Shown: positions 8,090 through 18,382 of the stretch, one piece after another
Layout of the letters: each line of letters opens with the position of its first letter
Numbering within the stretch: position 1 is the first letter of the stretch
Source of the DNA: a bacterium OM1 bin76
GTDB lineage: Bacteria > Actinomycetota > Acidimicrobiia > Spongiisociales > ZC4RG35
DNA: 64,000 nt
Direction: 5' to 3'
Assembly (NCBI GenBank): GCA_002238785.1
Contig: MPNA01000006.1
Coordinates: forward strand, 88,894 to 152,893
Notes under the pieces: generated by a model
The model's input: the letters and a program-made list of their open reading frames with translations, nothing else
Database searches by the model: none
Told to the model about the DNA's origin: nothing
Position numbers and translations under genes: made by a program

Positions 8090-8955
8090 GATCCCCTCGG
8101 CTGCCGGGCATTCGATGCAGTTGCGGCGACTGCCCGTAACTCCTCCAACACCCGGTCGGGCACAGTCAGATCTCCCCGGCCAACCCCCAGCCCTATCTGC
8201 GGCTTGAACCGCCCGTGATAGTCCGAACCGCCCGCAGGAATCAGCCCGTGCCGCCGGGCCAGTTTGGCGAGCGTCCGCCGGGTGGGAGGCTCGTACGCAC
8301 CGTAGTAGGCCTCCATGCCGTCCATTCCCTGGGCAGCCAAATCGCCAAGCAGGTCCGAGAGGTCACCGCCCTCCAATCCCAGGGTGAGGGGATGGGCCAG
8401 AACAGCCACTCCACCCACTGCGTGGGCCAACCGGATGCCCTCATCCGGCGCCAACCGGTATCGCTCGGCGTAGGCGGGGCATCCCCTGCCCAGGTACCGA
8501 CTGAACGCCTCCTGAATATCAGCTACATACCCCTTCTTGGCCAGCAGGGATGCAAAGTGGGGCCTTCCGATCGTTCCTTCACCACCTTCTTGCTTCACCT
8601 CCTCCATGGTTACCTCCACCCCGAGGGACTGGAGATGCTCAGCAATCTGCAGGTTGCGGCGCATCCTGGCTCGGCGCACCGGCGCCAGCCGAGAATGGAG
8701 AAGATCGGGACGGCGAACCAGCAGCACCAGCATGTGCATGGCTCCCCCGCGCCAATCCAAGGACAACTCCACTCCCCTGACCAACTCTATGCCGACTCGG
8801 GAAGCAGCCTCTCCGGCTTCCTCCAGGCCTTGCGTTGTGTCGTGATCGGTGACGGCAACTGCTGACAGTCCCAGGGAGGCGGCCGCCTCCACCAGGTCAA
8901 ACGGCGAGTCGGAGCCGTCGGAGGCCGTGGTATGGGTGTGGAGATCGACCCCCAT
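8086..8955 (-). CDS. PHP-domain phosphoesterase (TrpH/YciV-like)
   Basis: A 289-aa protein. The PHP metal motif DLHTHTTASDGSDSP occurs at the N-terminus; then come AVTDHDT (metal ligands), GVELSLDW, AVLAHPLTLG and a C-terminal GGSDYHGRFK. This set is diagnostic of the TrpH/YciV group, members of which act as 3',5'-bisphosphate nucleotidases or 5'-3' exonucleases on RNA. ATG 8955 is preferred because it leaves only three residues before the catalytic motif; a TTG lies two codons upstream at 8961. The 3' end overlaps murJ by 4 nt; the PPIase gene is 13 nt upstream. Confidence 0.85.
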   Translation of the reverse strand: MGVDLHTHTTASDGSDSPFDLVEAAASLGLSAVAVTDHDTTQGLEEAGEAASRVGIELVRGVELSLDWRGGAMHMLVLLVRRPDLLHSRLAPVRRARMRRNLQIAEHLQSLGVEVTMEEVKQEGGEGTIGRPHFASLLAKKGYVADIQEAFSRYLGRGCPAYAERYRLAPDEGIRLAHAVGGVAVLAHPLTLGLEGGDLSDLLGDLAAQGMDGMEAYYGAYEPPTRRTLAKLARRHGLIPAGGSDYHGRFKPQIGLGVGRGDLTVPDRVLEELRAVAATASNARQPRGS

Positions 8956-8968
8956 CACCAAAGCCCGT

Positions 8969-9763
8969 TCAGGACCCGACGGTTATCTCCACCGATTCGA
9001 TATAAAGGGCTTCCCGGGGAAGGCTCTGCTCACCGGTGGGAGACAGGGAGGTCGGTATCTGGGCGATGAGATCCAAAACATCCAAGCCTTCGGTTATGCG
9101 ACCCAACACGTTGTACTGCGGGTTGAGGAAAGGGGCGTCGTCCAGCATCCAGAAGAACTGGCTGCCGGTGGTGTTCTTACCGGCGTTGGCCATGGCCACC
9201 ACGCCTCGGTTGTATTGGAACTCCTCAGGGGGGAATTCGTCTGCGATCTCATAACCGGCATCCTCACGCCCGGTGGCGGAAGGATCGCCTCCCTGCACGA
9301 CGAATCCCTCCAGGATCCGGTGAAAGACCATGCCGTCATAGAACCCTTGCCTGGCCAAAAAGACAAAGGAGTTGACAGTCTCCGGATTGGTGGTTTCCAG
9401 TTCAATGACCACCTCTCCGCACGAGGTCTTGACTCGGGCGGTGACCACGTCTGCGGGGAGGATTCCCTGGGGTTCGAAACCCTCAAAGCTCATCGGCCGA
9501 AGCTGAGCAGGTTGATCCGCCTGGCAGGCGGTTGGTCTTTCCCGGTACTCCTGGTAGGTGTCAGACAACTCCACCGACGCATCTTCACCTTCATCCTGCC
9601 CTCCACCCAGGTTGCAGACCACCAGTACGGTGACCAGGACAACCGCCATACCCAACCCGATGCCCAGTCTCTTAAAGTTTTCCTTGCGGGACTGCCGTTT
9701 TTGCTCCGCCTGCAGGCGTGCCGCTTTGGCGGCCTTCTGGCGCTGTCGCTTTTGATTACCCAC
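8969..9763 (-). CDS. Membrane-anchored cyclophilin-type peptidyl-prolyl isomerase
   Basis: 264 aa from GTG 9763. The N-terminus is a strongly basic, Gln/Ala-rich helix (about 33 residues). One membrane segment follows ([19 protein letters not shown], about residues 38-55), then an acidic linker. The cyclophilin domain begins near residue 105: [60 protein letters not shown] and [15 protein letters not shown]. The FHR, QGGD and SQFF residues of the active site are present. It is likely an extracytoplasmic folding helper fixed to the membrane. It is the first gene of the PPIase-PHP-murJ run. Confidence 0.9.
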   Translation of the reverse strand: MGNQKRQRQKAAKAARLQAEQKRQSRKENFKRLGIGLGMAVVLVTVLVVCNLGGGQDEGEDASVELSDTYQEYRERPTACQADQPAQLRPMSFEGFEPQGILPADVVTARVKTSCGEVVIELETTNPETVNSFVFLARQGFYDGMVFHRILEGFVVQGGDPSATGREDAGYEIADEFPPEEFQYNRGVVAMANAGKNTTGSQFFWMLDDAPFLNPQYNVLGRITEGLDVLDLIAQIPTSLSPTGEQSLPREALYIESVEITVGS

Positions 9764-10046
9764 CTACAAGTTTCTCCATGAGATCTACTCGCGGCCCGGC
9801 GCCGACCCACGACGTTGGCGGCGTCTGCGAATCGGCCTGTACCGTGCTTCATTCTACGCTGCTGTGGTGCGCCGCGAAACGGCCCCGGCGGTGGACGAGC
9901 CTCCTATCGTGGTCTGCACCTGCCTCCTGTTCCGCCTAGTGGGAGTTAGAGTCCTTCCTTCGGAGACAGCGTTGCCGGACAAACCGCGGCAGCGCAGCGG
10001 CGGAAAAGCCGTAAGATTGTGCTGGTCCTCTGTACCTGTCTTGGAT

Positions 10047-11291
10047 ATGTCGCGCATCGTACAAAAATTCGGCGGATCCTCTCTCGCCACCCCTGATCGC
10101 ATCAAGAACGTGGCGTCGCGGGTCGTCAACGCTCGGCGCACCGGCGCGCAGGTGATGGTGGTGGTCTCCGCCATGGGCGATACCACCGATGACCTGGCGA
10201 CGCTGGCCCGGGAGGTGAATCCCAACCCACCGGCTCGGGAGATGGACATGCTGCTCACCGCCGGAGAGCGCATCTCCATCGCCTTGACCGCCATGGCCAT
10301 CGCATCCCATGGCGTGGAGGCAGTGAGCCTCACCGGCAGTCAGGCCGGCATTCTCACTGATGAGACCCATGGCGCCGCCAAGATCCAAGGAATAACAGGG
10401 GCGCGGGTAACCGACAATCTGTCAGAGGGAAAGGTGGTGATCGTCGCCGGGTTCCAGGGAGTCAGTCCCCGGTCGAAGGAGATAACCACCTTGGGCCGTG
10501 GCGGTTCGGACACCAGCGCGGTAGCCCTGGCGGCCGCCTTGGAAGGCGACGTGGCGGAGATATACACCGACGTGCCGGGTGTGATGGCCGCAGATCCCCG
10601 GATCGTCCCCGAAGCACAAAAGCTCGATGAGGTCTCCTACGAGGTAATGATGGAACTGGCCGCCAGCGGCGCCGGGGTGCTCATTCCCCGGGCGGTTGAG
10701 GTAGGACGGCGATACGGTGTGCCGATCCACGTACGATCTTCCTTTACCGACTCGCCGGGCACCTGGATAAGAAAGGCAACCGAGATGGAGAGCATGGAAC
10801 AAGCCATAATCAGCGGCATAGCACACGACGCCTCGGAGGCCAAGGTGACCCTGAGGGAAGTCCCCGATCAACCGGGGGTGGCGGCCTCCATCTTCGAACC
10901 CCTGGCAGCGGCGGGCGTGAACGTCGACATGATCGTGCAAAACGTTTCCCGAGACGGTCTATCGGACATCAGTTTCACCATTCCCAAGAGTTCCTCCGAA
11001 TGGGCGGAGGAAGTCGTCAGATTGATCGGGCGCCAAGTGAAAGCCTCGGCTGTGGAGATACAGCATGACATCGCCAAGGTCTCCCTGGTAGGAGCAGGGA
11101 TGAGAACCGAGCCGGGCGTGGCGGCGCGGGTCTTCAGGACATTGGGCCGGGCAGGAATAAACATCGAGATGATCTCCACTTCAACCATTAGGATTTCCTG
11201 CGTGGTTGATCAGTCCCAGATGAACCAGGCCGTGCAGGCGCTTCACCGGGAATTCCGGCCGCCCATGATCAAGAGCGAACGGGGAGTATGA
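10047..11291 (+). CDS. lysC: Aspartate kinase
   Basis: A 414-aa protein starting at ATG 10047 ([14 protein letters not shown]), which places the canonical KFGGSS nucleotide-binding motif at residues 7-12. Upstream in-frame codons carry no family similarity. Other motifs are [41 protein letters not shown] and [17 protein letters not shown]. Two C-terminal ACT domains follow ([15 protein letters not shown] and [19 protein letters not shown]), implying feedback regulation by Lys/Thr. It commits aspartate to Lys/Met/Thr/DAP synthesis. No clear Shine-Dalgarno is visible, so the message may be leaderless or weakly initiated. It overlaps asd by 4 nt. Confidence 0.95.
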   Translation: MSRIVQKFGGSSLATPDRIKNVASRVVNARRTGAQVMVVVSAMGDTTDDLATLAREVNPNPPAREMDMLLTAGERISIALTAMAIASHGVEAVSLTGSQAGILTDETHGAAKIQGITGARVTDNLSEGKVVIVAGFQGVSPRSKEITTLGRGGSDTSAVALAAALEGDVAEIYTDVPGVMAADPRIVPEAQKLDEVSYEVMMELAASGAGVLIPRAVEVGRRYGVPIHVRSSFTDSPGTWIRKATEMESMEQAIISGIAHDASEAKVTLREVPDQPGVAASIFEPLAAAGVNVDMIVQNVSRDGLSDISFTIPKSSSEWAEEVVRLIGRQVKASAVEIQHDIAKVSLVGAGMRTEPGVAARVFRTLGRAGINIEMISTSTIRISCVVDQSQMNQAVQALHREFRPPMIKSERGV

Positions 11292-12307
11292 CCGTCGACC
11301 TGGCGGTAGTGGGCGCCACCGGGGCAGTGGGCCGGACGGCACTTGATATCCTGGCCGACCGCAACTTCCCGATGGGCAATTTGCGCCTCTTTGCCTCGGC
11401 CCGGTCGGCTGGGCGGAAGCTCTACACCGCCTGGGGAAAAGTGGAGGTGGAAGACCTGGATAAAGCCGACCCGCAGGGAATTGATCTTGCCATCTTTTCG
11501 GCTGGCGCTTCCCGGTCAAGAACACATGCCCTGCGATTCGTGGAAGCCGGCGCGGTGGTTGTCGACAATTCCTCCTGTTTTCGGATGGATCCCGCCGTGC
11601 CCCTAGTGGTGGCCGATGTCAACGATCACGCTCTCCGTTCGCACGGGGGGATAATCGCCAATCCCAATTGCACCACCATGGTGCTGATGATGGCGGTGGC
11701 GCCACTGCATCGGGCCGCGGGACTTCGTTCGATGGTGGCCACCTCCTTTCAGTCGGTGTCGGGGTCCGGGCAAAAGGGAGTGTCCGAGCTTTCCGGTCAG
11801 ATCGAACATTTCAGAGGGGACCGCTCCGGCTTGGTCCGGGGAGGGTGGGTCGATCCGGGCGGAGAGGTCTACGGCCGTCCCATAGGATTCAATGTCCTGC
11901 CGCTGGCCGGATCCGAGACAGACAGTCACTACACGGACGAAGAGTGGAAGCTGGTCAACGAATCTCGAAAAATCCTTGAGCAACCCGAACTGGTGGTGGA
12001 GCCCACCTGCGTGAGGGTGCCGGTTATGGTGGGCCACGGCTTGGCGGCCTCGGTGTGGTTCGACCGGCCGGTCAGCCGTTCCGAGGCCCTGCAGATCTTG
12101 TCAGAGGCCCCCGGTGTGGAGGTCTGGAATCACATGCCGCCCACTCCACTGGACAGCGCCGGTGGAGACCAGACGTTGGTAGGCCGCGTCCGGGAGACCG
12201 TCGGATCACTCGGAGGACTGAACCTGTGGGCTGTGGGTGACAACCTCCGCAAAGGCGCAGCCCTGAATGCGGTTCAGTTGACCGAGCGACTGCTGCTCCA
12301 AACGTAG
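11288..12307 (+). CDS. asd: Aspartate-semialdehyde dehydrogenase
   Basis: A 339-aa enzyme. The Rossmann motif [10 protein letters not shown] is at residues 7-16, the catalytic Cys is in NPNCTTMVL, and the active-site His region is [16 protein letters not shown]. Length is normal. It reduces aspartyl-4-phosphate to the semialdehyde with NADPH, the step directly after LysC. The ATG overlaps the lysC stop (ATGA), so the pair is translationally coupled. It converges with the SLC13 transporter, 40 nt away. Confidence 0.95.
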   Translation: MTVDLAVVGATGAVGRTALDILADRNFPMGNLRLFASARSAGRKLYTAWGKVEVEDLDKADPQGIDLAIFSAGASRSRTHALRFVEAGAVVVDNSSCFRMDPAVPLVVADVNDHALRSHGGIIANPNCTTMVLMMAVAPLHRAAGLRSMVATSFQSVSGSGQKGVSELSGQIEHFRGDRSGLVRGGWVDPGGEVYGRPIGFNVLPLAGSETDSHYTDEEWKLVNESRKILEQPELVVEPTCVRVPVMVGHGLAASVWFDRPVSRSEALQILSEAPGVEVWNHMPPTPLDSAGGDQTLVGRVRETVGSLGGLNLWAVGDNLRKGAALNAVQLTERLLLQT

Positions 12308-12347
12308 GCGCTCCCCGGGCAGCGGGGCAGGTTGTGGGGCGTGGTGG

Positions 12348-14114
12348 TCAGAACGCCCACAGACGGGGAATGAAGATCACAGACAGCACCCAGAAGATGA
12401 GGTTGAGAGGCACCCCGGCCCGCAGGAAATCGCTGTACTTGTACCCTCCGGGGTTGTAGATCATGGTGTTGGTCTGGTAGCCGACCGGGGTTGAGAATCC
12501 GGTGGAGGCGGCGAACGTGATGGCCATGAGGAACGGCCGGGGGTCCACGCCGATTTGCTCGGCTGTGGAGATGGCTATGGGGGCCAGCAACACTGCCGCC
12601 GCCGCATTGCTCATCGTTTCGGTCATGATGGCGGTCAGCAGATAGAAAGCTGCCAGGATGGCCACCGGACCCGAGTCTCCAACCAACGCCACAGTTTGCT
12701 CGGCCAGCCAACCGGCCGCACCGCTGTTGTGCATGGCCACCCCCAGGGGAAGTACGCCGGCCAGCAGGAAGATGACCTGCCAGTTGATGGCGCGGTAAGC
12801 GTCCTCCGGTTGCAGGATCCGGGTCATTACCAGGGCGACACAACCGAGGAGGGCGGCCACGAGAATAGGCAGGACATCGAACGCTGCCAACCCCACCACC
12901 ACTACGAGAATCCCGATGGCCAACGGCGCCTTGTGTCGCAGGACACTGCCGGGTATCTCATTCAGAATGATCAGATCCTCGCCGCGCCGGAGATCACGAA
13001 TCTGGGCCTCGGGGGCCTGTATCAGCAGGGCATCCCCCAGGCGGAGTCTGACCGAACTGAGTTTGTCGTTGATCGTCTCGCCCTTGCGCTGCATGCCAAG
13101 CACCAGCGCCCGGTAGCGGTTGCGGAAGTCGGTTTCCTTGAGGGTGTGCCCAACCAGTCTCGAACCGGGTGCCACCAAGGCTTGCACGACGCGAAGATCC
13201 TTGCTCTGCAGGGTTTCGTCGCGCAGTTCGAAGTCGGCGTTAATTCGCAGACCCATGGTTCCCCGAAGGCGGATCAGGTCGGGAAGAGACCCGCGGACCA
13301 GCAGTACATCATCGGGTTGGAGGGTCCTTCTCAAGGGTGCCCACCCGTCTTCCCCGGCGTTGCGCACCCTTAGAACGGTTATGTCGTGATCCTCTCCAAG
13401 CCTGCTTTCCACCACGGACTTTCCCACCAGGGGAGACCCGCCGCGAATCCTCAGTTCGGTGATGTATTCACCCAACTGATAAGTAATCGACAATTCCGGG
13501 GCGGGGCGGGCCGGCAACAGCCATCGTCCGAATAACAGAAAAAACGCCACTCCGGCTGCGAATAACACCAGGCCCATCCGCGTGAACTCGAACATGCTGA
13601 ACGCTCCGTAGCCCGCTTCCTCGGAGATCGCACTGACCAGCAGGTTCGTGGAAGTCCCTATCAGGGTGCAAACACCACCGAACTGGGAGGCGTAGGAAAG
13701 GGGAATCAGGAGTTTCGACGCGGCGATTCTCCTTCTGTTGGCGAGGACGGTCACCAAGGGAATGAACACGGCAACCGCGGCCGTGTTGTTGACGAAAGCC
13801 GACATGACGGTGACCGTCACCATGATTACCACCAGCGCCGTGTAGTGATTGCGGCTGAAGCGCACCATCAGCCGACCCACAGTTGCGGTGGCGCCGGTTT
13901 TCTGCAACCCGGCACTGAGGACGAACATGGCAGCCACGGTCATCGTAGCCGTGTTGCTAAACCCCGAGAACCCCTCCCCGATTGTCACCAGTCCCAGGAC
14001 CAGCAACACTCCGAGACCCAACATGGCCACGATGTCCAAGGGGTACTTCTCGGAGACGAACAACACCACGACCCCAACGAGGATCGCCATCACTATGAGA
14101 CCTTCGCCCGTCAT
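12348..14114 (-). CDS. SLC13/DASS-family transporter with two RCK_C (TrkA_C) domains
   Basis: A 588-aa protein taken from ATG 14114 (MTGEGLIVMAILVG). The frame continues upstream to 14234 but that part is not membrane-like. Membrane segments fill the N-terminal 190 residues with DASS motifs: SAFVNNTAAVAVFIPLV and PLSYASQFGGVCTLIGTSTN. Two cytosolic TrkA_C-like domains follow (about 200-370), with VVESRLGEDHDITVLRVRN and LVGHTLKETDFRNRY. A second membrane block follows, including MTETMSNAAAAVLLAPIAI, which mirrors the SNN/SNT motif. The family carries Na+-coupled sulfate, dicarboxylates or similar anions. RCK_C-containing members are often annotated as sulfur-anion transporters, but the substrate is not determined by sequence. 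Confidence 0.85.
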   Translation of the reverse strand: MTGEGLIVMAILVGVVVLFVSEKYPLDIVAMLGLGVLLVLGLVTIGEGFSGFSNTATMTVAAMFVLSAGLQKTGATATVGRLMVRFSRNHYTALVVIMVTVTVMSAFVNNTAAVAVFIPLVTVLANRRRIAASKLLIPLSYASQFGGVCTLIGTSTNLLVSAISEEAGYGAFSMFEFTRMGLVLFAAGVAFFLLFGRWLLPARPAPELSITYQLGEYITELRIRGGSPLVGKSVVESRLGEDHDITVLRVRNAGEDGWAPLRRTLQPDDVLLVRGSLPDLIRLRGTMGLRINADFELRDETLQSKDLRVVQALVAPGSRLVGHTLKETDFRNRYRALVLGMQRKGETINDKLSSVRLRLGDALLIQAPEAQIRDLRRGEDLIILNEIPGSVLRHKAPLAIGILVVVVGLAAFDVLPILVAALLGCVALVMTRILQPEDAYRAINWQVIFLLAGVLPLGVAMHNSGAAGWLAEQTVALVGDSGPVAILAAFYLLTAIMTETMSNAAAAVLLAPIAISTAEQIGVDPRPFLMAITFAASTGFSTPVGYQTNTMIYNPGGYKYSDFLRAGVPLNLIFWVLSVIFIPRLWAF

Positions 14115-14312
14115 TGCGATGCCAAATACCGAACCGTGAGCAACCCTAACTCTGGGTAAAAATGTCCACTCCGAACAGTCACAAGGGTAGCGGTGGGGAA
14201 TGGGCGGCAAAGCCTCGGTCACTGAATCAGACAAACCTGGGAGACTTGGTCGGCCCGGTCAGTGGGAGATGGGCCTGTCCCCGCCCCGGTCGCCCCAACT
14301 AGGCTCGCAGGC

Positions 14313-15152
14313 ATGACTGAATGGATTACAACTTCCGACGGAACCCGGATCGCCTATCACGAAGTCGGCGCCGGCACGCCACCCATCCTGTTTGTACACG
14401 GCATCTACGGCAACCGGCTCGGTTTCGGCTTCCAGGAGCAATACTTCTCCCCCACCCACCGTTGCGTAGCAGTTGATCTGCGGGGCAACGGCGACAGCGA
14501 CAAACCCAACGAGCCCTATTCGATGGCACAGTACGCCGATGACGTGGCGGAGGTCATCGACCACCTGGGATTGGGGCGGACCGTGCTGGTGGGCCACAGC
14601 ATGGGTGGCCAGGTGGTCATATCCGTCGCCGAGCGCCATCCCGACCTGGTGGCGGCCGTTGCCAGCCTGGACTCGCCCAGCAACATCCCCGGATGGCAGG
14701 ATCGCTTCCACGGGCCCTTCGATCACCTCATGACTTTCGACGGACCCTACCGGGAGACGGTCCGCTCCTTTCTAAGCGCCGCCTACCTCCCCACCGACAA
14801 TCCCGAGTGGGTGGCAGGCCTCGAGGAGCGCCTGGCGGGCATACCCGATCACGTGATTGTCAGGGCTTGGCAAGCGATGAGCGCCTACTCCCCCACAGAG
14901 TCCTTGCGCCGCATGAAGTGTCCCTACCTGTACATCGACAGCGGCCAACCTGACATTGACCTGGACCGCATCCGGGAACTCTGCCCGCAGTTGGCGGTAG
15001 GCAAAACGGTGGGCGCCGGGCACAAGGCTCTGCAGGACGTGCCCGATCAGATCAACGCCATGCTCAACCGCTTCATCCAGCACGCCGACGGCATCGCCGC
15101 CGAGATGATCCGCACCGGCGGCGTCTTCCAATACAACTTCCCAAAGGCGTGA
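14313..15152 (+). CDS. Alpha/beta-hydrolase paralog 1
   Basis: 279 aa from ATG 14313 (MTEWITTSDGTRIAYHEVGA), the start shared by all four paralogs. Oxyanion-hole segment FVHGIYGN, VAVDLRGNGDSDKP, nucleophile elbow VGHSMGGQ (Ser) and C-terminal catalytic His in AGHKALQDVP form an ordinary alpha/beta-hydrolase triad. No signal peptide is seen. Among the four copies this is the most divergent: it keeps the GHSMGG elbow, while the others have GQS. The C-terminal segment from GHKALQDVP to YNFPK is nearly identical in all copies. The substrate is unknown; an esterase or C-C/epoxide hydrolase role is possible. Confidence 0.88.
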   Translation: MTEWITTSDGTRIAYHEVGAGTPPILFVHGIYGNRLGFGFQEQYFSPTHRCVAVDLRGNGDSDKPNEPYSMAQYADDVAEVIDHLGLGRTVLVGHSMGGQVVISVAERHPDLVAAVASLDSPSNIPGWQDRFHGPFDHLMTFDGPYRETVRSFLSAAYLPTDNPEWVAGLEERLAGIPDHVIVRAWQAMSAYSPTESLRRMKCPYLYIDSGQPDIDLDRIRELCPQLAVGKTVGAGHKALQDVPDQINAMLNRFIQHADGIAAEMIRTGGVFQYNFPKA

Positions 15153-15180
15153 CATCCATTACCGGAAGGAGTGTTTGCTC

Positions 15181-16020
15181 ATGACTGAATCGTTCATGAC
15201 CTCCGACGGGAAACGGATCGCTTACCACCAGGTAGGCGCCGGCGACCCGGCCATTGTCTTCATCCACGGCGCGTACAGCAACCGGAGGGGCTTCGGCTTC
15301 CAGGAGGAGTACTTTTCGCCCAACCACCGCTGCGTGGCAGTTGATCTGAGAGGTAGTGGCGAAAGCGACAAACCCGACCACCTCTACACCATGCCCCAGC
15401 ATGCTGATGATGTGGCTGAACTCATCCGCCATCTGGGATTGCGACGGCCGGTTCTGGTGGGGCAGAGCCTGGGCGGCCAGGTGATCATCTGTGCTGCCGC
15501 TCAACATCCCGACCTGGTCGGGGCCATTGCCAGCCTGGACTCACCCAGCAACATCCCCGGATGGCACCAGCGTTTCCATGAACCCTTCGACCATCTGATA
15601 GCAGAGGGCGGTCCCCTACGGGAGGCGTTGCAAATGTTCCTAAGCGCCGCCTACCTGCCCACTGACGACCCCTCCCGGCTCGGGGGAATGGCCGACCGCC
15701 TGGCTGAAGTTCCCGACCATGTGATCTACAACACTTGGCATGGCAAGAGTGATTTCGATCCCGGGCCGGTGCTGCAGGGAGTCAAGTGCCCCTATCTCTA
15801 CATCGACTGCGGCCAGCCAGACCTCGACTTCGATCTGCTCCGGGAACTGTGCCCCCAGGTGGTGATCGGCAAGACGGTCGGCGCCGGGCACAAAGCCCTC
15901 CAGGACGTGCCGGACCAGATCAACGCCATGCTCAACCGATTCATCCAACACGCCGACGGCATAGCCGCCGAGATGATCCGCACCGGCGGAGTCTTCCAGT
16001 ACAACTTCCCCCAGAACTGA
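15181..16020 (+). CDS. Alpha/beta-hydrolase paralog 2
   Basis: 279 aa from ATG 15181, with GGAAGGAG 9 nt upstream; the TTG at 15175 is too close to that site. Motifs are FIHGAYSNR, VAVDLRGSGESDKP, VGQSLGGQ (nucleophile Ser) and AGHKALQDVP (His). It lies 28 nt after paralog 1 and was probably cotranscribed with it. The last roughly 170 bases are almost identical to the other copies, while the cap region around residues 140-190 varies. The defence block at 16.2-22.1 kb separates it from paralogs 3 and 4. Confidence 0.88.
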   Translation: MTESFMTSDGKRIAYHQVGAGDPAIVFIHGAYSNRRGFGFQEEYFSPNHRCVAVDLRGSGESDKPDHLYTMPQHADDVAELIRHLGLRRPVLVGQSLGGQVIICAAAQHPDLVGAIASLDSPSNIPGWHQRFHEPFDHLIAEGGPLREALQMFLSAAYLPTDDPSRLGGMADRLAEVPDHVIYNTWHGKSDFDPGPVLQGVKCPYLYIDCGQPDLDFDLLRELCPQVVIGKTVGAGHKALQDVPDQINAMLNRFIQHADGIAAEMIRTGGVFQYNFPQN

Positions 16021-16201
16021 CCCTCACCAGGAGAACCGACCCCCACCAGCCTCCTCCGGCAACCGGGCTCCGCCCCATGATCGGACGCCTCCGCCCCCAA
16101 CCGCCAGTGGTCAATGCAGAATTCACTGCGCTATCCCTGCGGTAGGATTCTCTTCCCGGTAACATCGTCTGCGTGACAGGCGGGTACCTGAAAGGGGGGT
16201 T

Positions 16202-18382
16202 GTGAGGCGTCGCAGGCGCGGGAGAAACCGTACCGAACGGAACACCAAGAAGATCCCGCCGATGCCTTACTGGTGGGATAGCAACTCACTTCGGTGGTCG
16301 GGGAGGCGATCCAAGCGAGGCCCGGCAACCTGGGTCCCACCCGGCGGAAAGATCCATGTGGCAGGCCGTTCGATCGAGGGTGGGATGGTCTACATCGGTG
16401 CCGGCGCCTTGGCAGCGAACGGTCGCGGACCTGAGCCGAGTCTGATCGATCCACGCCTTTCGGTGAACTGGAAGGGGAGAGACCGCACCCGGGCTTCCAC
16501 CCTTCACAACCCGTCATACAGACGAGCCGACCCCCGCGTTCGGGCCGCCTATCTCCACTGGCTGGCCGGAGGCCGCCGTGACAAGTCCGCCTCCATCGGC
16601 TACGTGTTCTTGTTCTTCTACGGTCTCGAACGGCGTCTGTTCGCCGACCTGGGGGCCGACCTTCACCACCCCGAGGTGGAGATCATCCTGGCCGAGGTCG
16701 AACGCCTCCGTGGCATATACCTCCAAGAGAGTTCATTCGCCAAAACCGCCGGCCAGTTGCTGGATTTCGCAGAGGGAGTTCGGGCGGTGAACACCGATCT
16801 ACCACCTGTCCCATGGACTTCCGGCCGTGCACGGCTCGGCGTTCCGGCCGCGGTCCGAGTCGGCATCGGCAAGTATGTTTCGAAAAAGTCCCCCATCCCG
16901 GTCGAATGGGCTCTCAGCTACCTTCGACACCATCCTGAGGGGCGGCTGCGAACCCCGGCCAAGCGTGTTGTCGACGAGTTCGACGAGTTATTCGGCATAC
17001 GCTACCGGGCGCGGTTCGGGCGCGGTATTCGGATCCCGAAACCGGACGGAAAGATCAAGCTCTTGTACCGGGCCGCATCCTCTGGATTCGACGGAGGGGT
17101 GTTCGTCACCCTCGGCAGGATTCCCGACATAACGCTCGAGCCGACATTGATCGACGAACTGAACCGGTTGGCCAGGCAATGCGACGAAGAGTTGGACGCC
17201 TACAGCCGTTTGATGGGACGCCACCCTGATCGGGCCGGGACCCCCGCCGCGATCGGACTGCTGCCCCATGTATTGCTCGCCGCCCACGGTGAGTCGATCC
17301 TCAACGACCTCCGGGCCTGGACGACGGAAGTACTGGCCGACCAGCCGAGAATTGTGGTTCTCCATGATGAACTGGTGGAGCAGTGGTCGCCGAACCACCC
17401 CTCGAAACTCACCAAGACCCAGGCCTCTGCTCTGGCGTTCACGCTCGCCAACATCGGCGTGGGCATCGAACCCGACGTCCGTTTCGGTTCGCCTGCTCCG
17501 AGTCCCGGTACCCATGCGGTATTGTTCCCGCTTCCCGAGGGTAGGCGGGGGGAACCCACCGCCTTGTACCGCGCCGCTATGTCGCTGATGTATTTGAGTG
17601 CAATAGTCGCCGACGCGGACGGGGACATCAACTCCATCGAACGCCGGTTTGTGGCTGAACGATTGGAAGGGATCACCGGACTCGACACCGCCGACCGGAT
17701 CAGGCTGCAGGCACACCTGGCATTGCTCGGTGTCCGCAAACCCCGTTTGCAGGACGTCAAGCGAAAGGTCAAGGCGATGGTACCCGGCGATCTGCGGAAA
17801 TCCGGAACTTTCCTGATCGACTTGGCGGCCGCCGACGGGGCCGTCAATCAGGAAGAGATCGCCGTTCTGGAAAAGTTGTTCGAACGAATGGGCCTCGACC
17901 AGGCCCATCTCTACAGCCGCGCGCACACCCTCGACCTCGGAGATGCCGGTCCGATCACCATTGGGGAGAAGAGGTCCGCCACTCGTTGGGAACTTCCCGA
18001 CCCGCGCTCGCCCGTGACCCTGGACCCCGGGAAGGTCCGAGCCCGTCTGGCCGAGACCGACCGCGTCTCGAACCTGCTGGCCGACATCTTCGTAGACGAC
18101 GACCCGCCCCCGGAGACGGAATCGAGCGCCCCCGGACCGGGACCCGAATCAATTGTCGAGACCCTGGACGGACCGCACCGACAACTGTTGGACACGCTGA
18201 CCGCCCGGTCGGAGTGGGATCGTGGTTCTGTCGAGGAGTTGGCGCGCTCCCTCGGGTTGCCCTTCTTGGACAGCGCCCTCGACGTCATAAACGAAACCGC
18301 CATCGATCACTGCGGCGAACCGGTCGTCGAGGGAGATGATCCCATGGTGCTCAACACCTATGCCCTCGGAGAGCTGATTTGA
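16202..18382 (+). CDS. sngA: TerB-domain protein, Shango defence system component A
   Basis: 726 aa from GTG 16202, preceded by an AAAGGGGGG ribosome-binding run. After a basic N-terminus, a TerB_N-like region covers about residues 45-260 (VYIGAGALAANG, IDPRLSVNW, YRRADPRVRAAYLHWLAGGR, YVFLFFYGLERRL). A TerB core occupies about 455-580, with two acidic helix-loop motifs, IVADADGDINSIERRFV and LAAADGAVNQEEIAVLEKLF, expected to bind a divalent metal. A TerB_C-like segment lies at about 640-726. It overlaps the ATPase gene by 4 nt. A TerB protein with a DUF2791-type ATPase and a helicase is the published Shango architecture. The exact biochemical role of SngA is not known to me. Confidence 0.82.
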   Translation: MRRRRRGRNRTERNTKKIPPMPYWWDSNSLRWSGRRSKRGPATWVPPGGKIHVAGRSIEGGMVYIGAGALAANGRGPEPSLIDPRLSVNWKGRDRTRASTLHNPSYRRADPRVRAAYLHWLAGGRRDKSASIGYVFLFFYGLERRLFADLGADLHHPEVEIILAEVERLRGIYLQESSFAKTAGQLLDFAEGVRAVNTDLPPVPWTSGRARLGVPAAVRVGIGKYVSKKSPIPVEWALSYLRHHPEGRLRTPAKRVVDEFDELFGIRYRARFGRGIRIPKPDGKIKLLYRAASSGFDGGVFVTLGRIPDITLEPTLIDELNRLARQCDEELDAYSRLMGRHPDRAGTPAAIGLLPHVLLAAHGESILNDLRAWTTEVLADQPRIVVLHDELVEQWSPNHPSKLTKTQASALAFTLANIGVGIEPDVRFGSPAPSPGTHAVLFPLPEGRRGEPTALYRAAMSLMYLSAIVADADGDINSIERRFVAERLEGITGLDTADRIRLQAHLALLGVRKPRLQDVKRKVKAMVPGDLRKSGTFLIDLAAADGAVNQEEIAVLEKLFERMGLDQAHLYSRAHTLDLGDAGPITIGEKRSATRWELPDPRSPVTLDPGKVRARLAETDRVSNLLADIFVDDDPPPETESSAPGPGPESIVETLDGPHRQLLDTLTARSEWDRGSVEELARSLGLPFLDSALDVINETAIDHCGEPVVEGDDPMVLNTYALGELI